A stretch of DNA of 6,737 bases from Clostridia bacterium (GTDB taxonomy: Bacteria > Bacillota > Clostridia > Oscillospirales > Acutalibacteraceae). The position numbers and the translations under genes were made by a program. Below the pieces are notes generated by a model. The model worked only from the letters and a program-made list of their open reading frames with translations, was not told where the DNA came from and did no database searches. This document shows, in pieces, positions 1-5,227 of this stretch. The stretch lies in the NCBI GenBank assembly GCA_017501865.1, contig JAFVWD010000148.1, forward strand, positions 1 to 6,737, in the 5' to 3' direction. Numbering within the stretch: the stretch's first letter is position 1; each line of letters begins with the position of its first letter.

Positions 1-519
1 ACTGATATTACCAATATGTCCATAACCGAAAGAGCAAAGCTTGGTATCGGTTACGCCTTTCAACAGCCACCACGCTTTAAAGGTCTTACTGTCAGAGATT
101 TGTTAAGTCTTTCTCATGGTAGTACACTCCCTGAAGATCAGTGCTGCACCTACCTTACAAATGTAGGTCTTTGCTCAAAGGATTACCTCAACAGAGAGGT
201 TGACGCAACTCTTTCCGGTGGCGAAATAAAAAGAATTGAAATAGCGACAATTATGGCAAGGAATGTTGACCTTGCTATTTACGATGAGCCTGAAGCAGGC
301 ATTGACCTCTGGAGCTTCAATATGCTCATAGAAAGCTTCAAAAGAATTTCTAATCAGAATAAGCAAAGCATGATAATCATCTCACATCAGGAAAGAATTA
401 TGAAAATTGCAGATGAAATTGCAATCATTGCAAACGGAACAGTAAAAAAATCAGGACCGTGTGATGAAGTTTTTCCTCTTTTAATGGATGAATTCAACAA
501 TGTCTGCAATTTCAGATAA
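1..519 (+). CDS. sufC: Fe-S cluster assembly ATPase SufC/SmsC, 5'-truncated by the window
   Basis: ABC-type ATPase subunit that partners the SufB scaffold in cytosolic Fe-S cluster assembly. The frame is open from base 1, so the true start lies upstream; the ATG at 16 is internal, because the Q-loop (YAFQQP) follows almost at once. About 172 residues are visible of a family length near 245-250, and the missing N-terminus should hold the Walker A motif. Counting from the Met at 16, I see the ABC signature LSGGEIKRIEIA at about 67-78, Walker B with catalytic Glu (LAIYDEP, 86-92), a D-loop-like AGIDLWSF, and the switch His in IISHQ (124). The LSGGE-KR-E signature and the lack of transporter partners point to SufC rather than an importer ATPase. 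The DEPEAGIDLWSF wording fits the archaeal/clostridial minimal-system type as I recall it. The sufB-like gene follows after 11 nt, which supports the call. Confidence 0.88.
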   Translation, partial: TDITNMSITERAKLGIGYAFQQPPRFKGLTVRDLLSLSHGSTLPEDQCCTYLTNVGLCSKDYLNREVDATLSGGEIKRIEIATIMARNVDLAIYDEPEAGIDLWSFNMLIESFKRISNQNKQSMIIISHQERIMKIADEIAIIANGTVKKSGPCDEVFPLLMDEFNNVCNFR

Positions 520-525
520 GGGGTG
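518..525 (+). promoter_or_regulatory. Ribosome binding site for sufB
   Basis: AAGGGGTG overlaps the end of the sufC stop codon. Its G-run lies 7 nt before the ATG at 531, which supports that start and translation coupled to sufC. Confidence 0.6.
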
Positions 526-530
526 ACAGT

Positions 531-1448
531 ATGCAAAAAGTAGATTCACATATGTTGAAAACTATAGCTGATCTTCACGAGGTACCGCAAGGTGCTTACA
601 ACATACGCAAAAACGGCGAAAGCATCGGCAGGGTTTCAAGCGAAAACATTTCTATAGAAAGTAAGGAAGGCAAGCCGGGAATTGACATAACAGTAAAACC
701 CGGAACAAAAAACGAGAGTGTGCACATCCCCGTTATAATTACCGAAACAGGTGTCGATGACCTGGTTTACAACGATTTTTATATTGGTGACGATGCTGAT
801 GTTCTTATAGTTGCAGGCTGCGGCATACACAATTCAGGCGACAAAAAAAGCGAGCATGACGGTATTCACCGCTTTCATATAGGAAAAAATGCCCGCATTA
901 AGTATGTTGAGAAGCATTACGGTGAAGGCGAAGGCACAGGCGAAAATGTACTTAACCCTGTTACAGAAATTTTTATGGAAGAAAATTCCTACTGTGAAAT
1001 GGAAATGGTACAGATTGAAGGTGTCGATTCAACAAAAAGAAACACCATTGCAAAGTTAGAGGCGGGTGCCCACCTTCTCATACTCGAAAAGCTTATGACT
1101 CACGACAATCAGGTCGCTCATTCTGATATGACAATTGAGCTTAACGGCGTTGATGCATCTTCACAGATTATTTCACGTTCAGTTGCAAAAGACAATTCCG
1201 AACAGGTTTTCTACCCGAAAGCAGTCGGAAACGAAAAATGCAGAGCCCATGTACAATGCGACTCAATCATTATGGGCAATGCACATATCCGTTCAATCCC
1301 TGAAATTGCTGCTAATCACTGTGATGCAAATATAATTCACGAGGCAGCTATAGGAAAAATAAATAATGACCAGCTTTTAAAGCTTCAGACATTAGGTAAA
1401 ACCGAAGAAGAGGCAGAAGAAATTATTATAAACTGCTTCTTGGGTTAA
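531..1448 (+). CDS. sufB: Fe-S cluster scaffold SufB-type protein (SmsB of a minimal SUF-like system)
   Basis: Scaffold on which Fe-S clusters are built, working with the SufC ATPase encoded 11 nt upstream. The protein has 305 residues, well short of a classical SufB (about 470-500), and matches the core beta-helix domain plus the C-terminal SufC-binding segment. The C-terminus has the SufB hallmark HEAAIGKI (270-277) followed by DQLLKLQTLGKTEEEAEEII. Cys243 in VQCDSIIMG aligns by motif with the cluster-assembly Cys405 region of E. coli SufB (TQCDS), so this is SufB-like rather than SufD-like. Other cysteines are C97, C155, C237, C264 and C302. No sufD, sufS, sufU or sufE follows, which fits the two-gene SMS (SUF-like minimal system) described in archaea and anaerobic bacteria; upstream genes are not visible. 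The stop codon lies inside the left arm of the inverted repeat at 1445-1553. Confidence 0.88.
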   Translation: MQKVDSHMLKTIADLHEVPQGAYNIRKNGESIGRVSSENISIESKEGKPGIDITVKPGTKNESVHIPVIITETGVDDLVYNDFYIGDDADVLIVAGCGIHNSGDKKSEHDGIHRFHIGKNARIKYVEKHYGEGEGTGENVLNPVTEIFMEENSYCEMEMVQIEGVDSTKRNTIAKLEAGAHLLILEKLMTHDNQVAHSDMTIELNGVDASSQIISRSVAKDNSEQVFYPKAVGNEKCRAHVQCDSIIMGNAHIRSIPEIAANHCDANIIHEAAIGKINNDQLLKLQTLGKTEEEAEEIIINCFLG

Positions 1449-1473
1449 GGTGACGGGAGCCGAACACCGCACG
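1445..1473 (+). repeat. Left arm of 29-bp inverted repeat
   Basis: This arm begins TTAAGGTGACGGGAG and contains the sufB stop codon (1446-1448). It pairs with 1525-1553 at 26 of 29 positions. A GTG at 1450 could be mistaken for a start of the downstream gene. Confidence 0.9.
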
Positions 1474-1524
1474 GTTTTGGAAGACAAAAAACGGCTTAAT
1501 GTGACGAAAGATTTAAATTTTAGG

Positions 1525-1553
1525 CGTACGGGGTTCGACTCCCGTCACCTTAA
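1525..1553 (-). repeat. Right arm of 29-bp inverted repeat, tRNA T-arm-like
   Basis: This arm ends CTCCCGTCACCTTAA and directly abuts the rhaB Shine-Dalgarno, sharing two A's with it. It contains GGGTTCGACTCCC (1531-1543), which resembles the T-arm of a tRNA. The rest of the region does not give a convincing anticodon arm. Confidence 0.9.
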
Positions 1554-1558
1554 GGAGG
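1552..1558 (+). promoter_or_regulatory. Strong Shine-Dalgarno deciding the rhaB TTG start
   Basis: AAGGAGG is a near-perfect anti-16S match, 8 nt before the TTG at 1567. It fixes the rhaB start there rather than at the GTG at 1450. Its first two bases lie in the right arm of the inverted repeat, so hairpin formation could affect ribosome access slightly. Confidence 0.85.
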
Positions 1559-1566
1559 TATTTCTT

Positions 1567-3036
1567 TTGGAAAAAAGAGTTCTTGCATTTGATTTTGGTG
1601 CTTCAAGCGGAAGAGCTATTTTAGCTACTTTCGACGGCAAAAAAATTGAGCTTAACGAGGTACATCGTTTTTCTAACGATCCCGTAAGCATAAATGGTAC
1701 TGTTTATTGGGATATACAGCGACTTTTCTTTGAAATAAAGCAAGGTATGCTAAAAGCCAAGGAATACGGCGGATTTTCGAGTGTCGGCATAGATACCTGG
1801 GGTGTTGACTTCGGACTTTTAAGAAAAGACGGTACTCTGGTTGAAAACCCCGTTCACTACCGTGACAAAAGAAACAGCGGAATGATTGAAAAAGCCGAGC
1901 AATATATGAGCCGTGAAAAAATGTACGACATAACCGGAATTCAATTTATGGATTTCAACACAATCTTCCAGCTCCTCTCATTAAAGGAGAATCGTCCTTA
2001 CATTTTAGATGAAGCAGAAACAATGCTTTTAACACCTGACCTTCTCAACTATATGCTCACAGGTGTCAAATCTACAGAATACTCTATTGCTACTACCACC
2101 CAGATGGTAGATTTAAAAACAAATGACTGGTCAGATGAAATTTTAAATGCCTTGGGAATAGAAAAAAGATTACTGACTAAAATAGTACCTACAGGTACTG
2201 TCATAGGTCAGTTAAGCGATGAAATATGTGAAGAATTAGCTCTTCCGAAGGCTAATGTCGTTGCAGTTGCCGCACACGATACGCAAAGCGCAATAACTGC
2301 CACACCTTGTCAGGATGATGATTTTATTTTCATCAGCTGCGGCACATGGTCACTTTTCGGTACGGAAGTCAAGGAACCTATAATTAACGAAGCTTCAAAA
2401 AGACTTAATGTAACAAATGAAGGCGGTTACGATTATTCAACCGCATTCCTCAAAAATATTATCGGTCTGTGGCTTATTCAGGAAAGCAGACGTCAATGGA
2501 AAAGAGAAAATACTGACTACTCTTATGCTGACCTCGAAAAATTAGCTTTGCAATGCGAACCCTTCAAATGCTTCATCGACCCGGATTCGCCTGAATTCGG
2601 TTCAATGGGTAACATACCGAAAAGAGTTCAGGAGTATTGTAAAAAAACAGGGCAATACGTTCCGGAAACTCCCGGTGAAATTATGCGTTGCATTTACGAA
2701 AGCCTTGCACTTAAATACCGCTACACATTCGACGGCATAAAAGAATGTACCGGTAAAGAATATGACAGAATTCACGTTATGGGCGGAGGAACAAAAGACA
2801 AGCTTCTTCTTCAGATGACTGCAGAAAGCTGTGGTGTAACTGTTTTCGGCGGACCTATTGAAGCAACCGCTCTCGGCAATGTTGCTGTACAGCTTATTTC
2901 AGAAGGTGCTATAAAAGACATTAAAGAAGCAAGAAAAATAATTGCAGAAGGCGAAAATCTCACATGCTATACCCCTGAAGAAAATGAAAAATGGGAAAGC
3001 GCATACAAGAGATTTAAAGAGATTATTTTAAAATGA
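1567..3036 (+). CDS. rhaB: Rhamnulokinase (L-rhamnulose kinase, FGGY family)
   Basis: Phosphorylates L-rhamnulose with ATP to L-rhamnulose 1-phosphate, the second step of L-rhamnose breakdown in the cytoplasm. From the TTG at 1567 it is 489 residues, the same length as E. coli RhaB. The N-terminal phosphate-binding motif DFGASSGRA is at 9-17 and GIDTWGVDFGLL at 74-85. AAHDTQSA has Asp238 at the expected catalytic base position (Asp237 in E. coli), FISCGTWSL is at 255-263, and the C-terminal ATP-site motifs are HVMGGGTKDKLLLQ (403-416) and GGPIEATALGN (428-438). TTG is chosen because AAGGAGG sits 8 nt upstream and the family N-terminus begins just before DFG. The frame is also open back to a GTG at 1450, but those 39 codons translate the inverted repeat. 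The stop overlaps the next gene as ATGA. No rhaA, rhaD or regulator is in the window. Related FGGY kinases for other ketoses cannot be fully excluded. Confidence 0.9.
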   Translation: MEKRVLAFDFGASSGRAILATFDGKKIELNEVHRFSNDPVSINGTVYWDIQRLFFEIKQGMLKAKEYGGFSSVGIDTWGVDFGLLRKDGTLVENPVHYRDKRNSGMIEKAEQYMSREKMYDITGIQFMDFNTIFQLLSLKENRPYILDEAETMLLTPDLLNYMLTGVKSTEYSIATTTQMVDLKTNDWSDEILNALGIEKRLLTKIVPTGTVIGQLSDEICEELALPKANVVAVAAHDTQSAITATPCQDDDFIFISCGTWSLFGTEVKEPIINEASKRLNVTNEGGYDYSTAFLKNIIGLWLIQESRRQWKRENTDYSYADLEKLALQCEPFKCFIDPDSPEFGSMGNIPKRVQEYCKKTGQYVPETPGEIMRCIYESLALKYRYTFDGIKECTGKEYDRIHVMGGGTKDKLLLQMTAESCGVTVFGGPIEATALGNVAVQLISEGAIKDIKEARKIIAEGENLTCYTPEENEKWESAYKRFKEIILK

Positions 3037-4256
3037 CAATTACACCGAGACTTACAACAGAGAACTTAGATTATGTCTTTTCTATTGCAGGAAGAATAAT
3101 TTCAGAAAGTTCTGACAGATTACCCGCTTCAAACGGAGAAGCATATTCTGCAAGGCTTCTTTTAAACGAACTCAGAAATTACTGTGATGAAACATCTGAG
3201 GAAACATTCACAACACACTTGAAGGTAGGCACATATCTTTTAAAAATACTGTGCATTCTCCTTATTATTTCAGCAGTAATTTTCAAAATTGCCGAAACCA
3301 ACGGGTATGTTGCACCTGTTTGTATTTGCACGGTGCTGAGCATTCTTATATTTTCAGTTTTTTCATATAAATTCTTTTTTGACGGCAAGGGACTTGATAT
3401 GTTCTTTCCGAAAAGAATGTCTGTCAATATTTTTGCAAAGCGCTTTGCGCACTCACAACCACAAAACCGTGTTGTTCTTGTAGCGCGTGCAGATGCACCG
3501 AAAAGGCAACGTTTTTTCCTTTTCAAAACAAATCTCACGACGGTGCTTTTAGCTTTATGTGTATTAGGTAATTCTTTCACCTTCTGCTCATGCATAATGT
3601 ATCTTTTTGCAGGCGCACCTGAAAACAACGGAACTTTCTCATTTTTATCATCGGTTTCATTACTGTTTTCAGTAATTTATCTTTTATCTGCACTCCTGGT
3701 AAATCCCTTCAAGGCTGCAAGCGGTCTGAGTTCAAGCATTATACCGGCTGCAACACTTGTCGCTATTATGAAGCAGATGCACGAAAATAATTTCAGATAT
3801 AATCAGACTGAGTTCTGTTGCCTCATTGTCGGAAGCGAATACTCAAACCATGCCGGTGCGTATGCATTTGCTTCAAAATACAAAAGGATTTTCAGAGATA
3901 TGCCAACTGTTTTCATCCCCTTGGAGGAGCTTACTACCTCCAGGCACCTGGCTATTTTCTTTAAGGACGGCAGCGGTAACGAAGGCAGTAACGACACTGC
4001 AAACATTGTTTCTGATGCTTGCGAAAGTCTGAGTATAAAAGCTCATAAGGAGAGCACTATTGTCGGTACCTCGAGCTTCACACCATTTACCGTTCACCAC
4101 TTTGCCTCCTGCTCTTTGGGAACCTCTAAAAAGCACATAAACAAGTGCTTCAGTCTTAAGGATACACTTTCGAATGTGTCGCGTAAAACAATTTTTGATG
4201 CAGCAAACATACTTATGGAAACCACTAACTATTATGATAATTCAAGACTAATTTAA
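3033..4256 (+). CDS. Membrane protein related to M28 aminopeptidases, apparently degenerate
   Basis: 407 residues, translationally coupled to rhaB by an ATGA overlap. The N-terminus (1-63) has the pattern of clostridial membrane-linked M28 peptidases: an SDRLPASNGE segment, then a helix and CDETSEETF. Two hydrophobic helices follow (about 66-87 and 92-115), then a strand NRVVLVARADA (145-155), two more helices (about 168-193 and 203-223), and the remainder of the peptidase-like domain. The metal-site segments look eroded. RADA stands where HxD is expected and GLSSSIIP (231-238) where G-DDN-SG is expected. GSEYSNHAGA (267-276) replaces GSEE-G--G, keeping only the first Glu (E269). The C-terminus still resembles the family (TVHHFASCS at 353-360, then KDTLSNVSRKTIFDAANIL). 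I infer a catalytically inactive relative with four membrane segments. Substrate and partner are unknown, and the family call rests on motif layout rather than an alignment. Confidence 0.55.
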   Translation: MTITPRLTTENLDYVFSIAGRIISESSDRLPASNGEAYSARLLLNELRNYCDETSEETFTTHLKVGTYLLKILCILLIISAVIFKIAETNGYVAPVCICTVLSILIFSVFSYKFFFDGKGLDMFFPKRMSVNIFAKRFAHSQPQNRVVLVARADAPKRQRFFLFKTNLTTVLLALCVLGNSFTFCSCIMYLFAGAPENNGTFSFLSSVSLLFSVIYLLSALLVNPFKAASGLSSSIIPAATLVAIMKQMHENNFRYNQTEFCCLIVGSEYSNHAGAYAFASKYKRIFRDMPTVFIPLEELTTSRHLAIFFKDGSGNEGSNDTANIVSDACESLSIKAHKESTIVGTSSFTPFTVHHFASCSLGTSKKHINKCFSLKDTLSNVSRKTIFDAANILMETTNYYDNSRLI

Positions 4257-4259
4257 TAT

Positions 4260-4263
4260 GGAG
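4260..4263 (+). promoter_or_regulatory. Ribosome binding site for the GH130 gene
   Basis: GGAG, 6 nt before the ATG at 4270, in the 13-nt gap after the preceding stop. It supports the chosen start. Confidence 0.6.
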
Positions 4264-4269
4264 TAAACT

Positions 4270-5226
4270 ATGGCTAAAATTTTAAATTCTAAAACAAAAA
4301 ATATCCCTTGGCAGGACAAGCCTGAAAATTGTACTGACCCTGTATGGAGATACACAGAAAACCCAATTATCGACCGTTCCTTTGTAAAGGATGCAAACAG
4401 CATTTTCAATTCTGCAGTTGTAAGACGCGAAAAAGAAAATGACTTTGCAGGTGTCTTCAGACTTGATGATATAACAAGAGAACAATATCTCGTTACAGGC
4501 TTCAGTCCTGATGGCATACATTGGAAATTGAATGATGAAAAAATCTTCCGCGGTTACGACCCTCGTCTTTGTGAAATAGACGGGAAATACTACCTTTCAT
4601 GGGTTTGCCATACTGACAGAGGTACATCTATAGGCATTGCCGTAACAGAAGATTTCATTTCCTGGGACAGAAAAGAAAATGCGGTTTTGCCCGTTTCAAG
4701 AAACGGTGTTTTATTCCCGAGAAAGGTAAACAATGAATATATGATATTCACTCGTCCTTGTGACAAGGGGCACACCCCTTATGGTGATATTTTCTTGAGC
4801 CACAGCCCTGACCTTACATATTGGGGTAAGCATCGCTTTGTTATAAAACCAGAGAACAATTGGGAAATGACTAAAGTAGGTGCAGGACCTACACCTATCG
4901 AAACAGATGAAGGCTGGTTGTGCTTTTACCACGGTGTTATTACAAGCTGTAACGGCTTTACATACAGCATGGGAGCTATGATTACAGATATTAACGAGCC
5001 TTGGAAGGTATTACACAGAGCTGACTGCTATTTATTGAGTCCTCGTGAAAATTATGAATTCGTGGGCGATGTTCCTAACGTTGTTTTCCCTTGTGCTGCT
5101 CTGGCAGACTCTGAATCCGGTAAAATTGCTATTTACTACGGCGGAGCTGATACAGTTGTAGGACTTGCCTTCACAACAATTGATGAAGTTGTCAGCTTCA
5201 TTAAAGAACACGATATGATTAAGTAA
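4270..5226 (+). CDS. Glycoside hydrolase family 130 protein, probable beta-mannoside phosphorylase
   Basis: 318 residues, the usual GH130 size, with the five-bladed propeller signatures in order: IFNSAVV (45-51), YDPRL (96-100), GVLFPRK (146-152), KVGAGPTPIETDEGW (202-216), YHGV (220-223), YSMGA (232-236) and GDVPNVVFPCA (266-276). Asp97 in YDPR matches the family general acid. GH130 phosphorylases cleave beta-mannosides with phosphate to release alpha-mannose 1-phosphate, whereas the beta-1,2-mannosidase branch lacks the basic phosphate pocket. Here Asn47, Arg64, Arg151, Arg162, Lys202 and His221 are in place. The 19-residue Lys-to-His spacing matches that of the characterised mannoside phosphorylase UhgbMP as I remember it, so I favour a phosphorylase. 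There is no signal peptide, so the substrate would be cytoplasmic. The exact glycan (mannosyl-glucose, mannooligosaccharide, Man-GlcNAc or 1,2-mannobiose) cannot be read from sequence. The usual neighbours (epimerase, transporter) are absent here. Confidence 0.85.
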   Translation: MAKILNSKTKNIPWQDKPENCTDPVWRYTENPIIDRSFVKDANSIFNSAVVRREKENDFAGVFRLDDITREQYLVTGFSPDGIHWKLNDEKIFRGYDPRLCEIDGKYYLSWVCHTDRGTSIGIAVTEDFISWDRKENAVLPVSRNGVLFPRKVNNEYMIFTRPCDKGHTPYGDIFLSHSPDLTYWGKHRFVIKPENNWEMTKVGAGPTPIETDEGWLCFYHGVITSCNGFTYSMGAMITDINEPWKVLHRADCYLLSPRENYEFVGDVPNVVFPCAALADSESGKIAIYYGGADTVVGLAFTTIDEVVSFIKEHDMIK

Positions 5227-5227
5227 T

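Larger units (their letters stand above)
1445..1553. mobile_element. Putative MITE-like inverted-repeat element between sufB and rhaB
   Basis: Seen directly: 1445-1473 is the reverse complement of 1525-1553 at 26 of 29 positions, with the outer 15 (TTAAGGTGACGGGAG) perfect and mismatches at 1460/1538, 1466/1532 and 1470/1528. A 51-nt centre separates the arms. The ends coincide with two TTAA copies (1445-1448 and 1550-1553), so the element can be read as 101 bp flanked by TTAA, or 103 bp flanked by TA, as a target duplication. Removing one unit (105 bp) restores a compact junction in which the sufB stop TAA runs straight into GGAGG, 13 nt before the rhaB TTG. Size, arm length and TA flanks resemble Correia-type MITEs of Neisseria (about 100-155 bp, arms near 26 bp, TA duplication), but the sequence is not one I know. 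No transposase is encoded. A resident structured RNA or RNase III site is the alternative. No U-tract follows, so it is not a normal intrinsic terminator. Confidence 0.6.

Noticed and set aside
1458..1475. T-box leader core
   Set aside because: AACACCGCACGG only loosely recalls the T-box bulge sequence; no specifier loop or terminator follows and the downstream gene is a sugar kinase.
1476..1518. Promoter inside the palindrome driving rhaB
   Set aside because: TTGGAA at 1477 has no acceptable -10 box at 16-18 nt; the AT-rich TTTAAATTTTA stretch alone is not enough.
1445..1553. Complete tRNA, tRNA-Sec or tmRNA gene
   Set aside because: The T-arm-like end is suggestive, but a normal 7+5 acceptor/T-stem does not pair, no D-loop GG or anticodon loop with U33 is evident, there is no CCA, and the region overlaps the sufB stop codon.
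1445..1553. Intrinsic terminator after sufB
   Set aside because: The stem is strong, but it is followed by GGAGG and not a T-run, and the loop is 51 nt.
3435..3448. 14-bp perfect palindrome GCAAAGCGCTTTGC
   Set aside because: It lies inside the M28-like coding sequence, has no second copy I could see, and its bases are accounted for by the encoded residues; probably chance.
3179..3628. 149-codon open frame on the minus strand
   Set aside because: It is entirely antisense to the M28-like gene, has no recognisable domain, and its composition is that expected of a shadow frame.
3922..3951. Adjacent small hairpins (TGGAGG/CCTCCA and CCAGG/CCTGG)
   Set aside because: They are short stems within a coding region, with no tail or regulatory context.
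4248..4517. 89-codon minus-strand open frame
   Set aside because: It is antisense to the GH130 start, with no domain and no independent ribosome binding context that I could support.
4765..4780. Hairpin AAGGGG-CACA-CCCCTT
   Set aside because: It is within conserved GH130 coding sequence (DKGHTPYG) and the stem is only 6 bp; no evidence of function.
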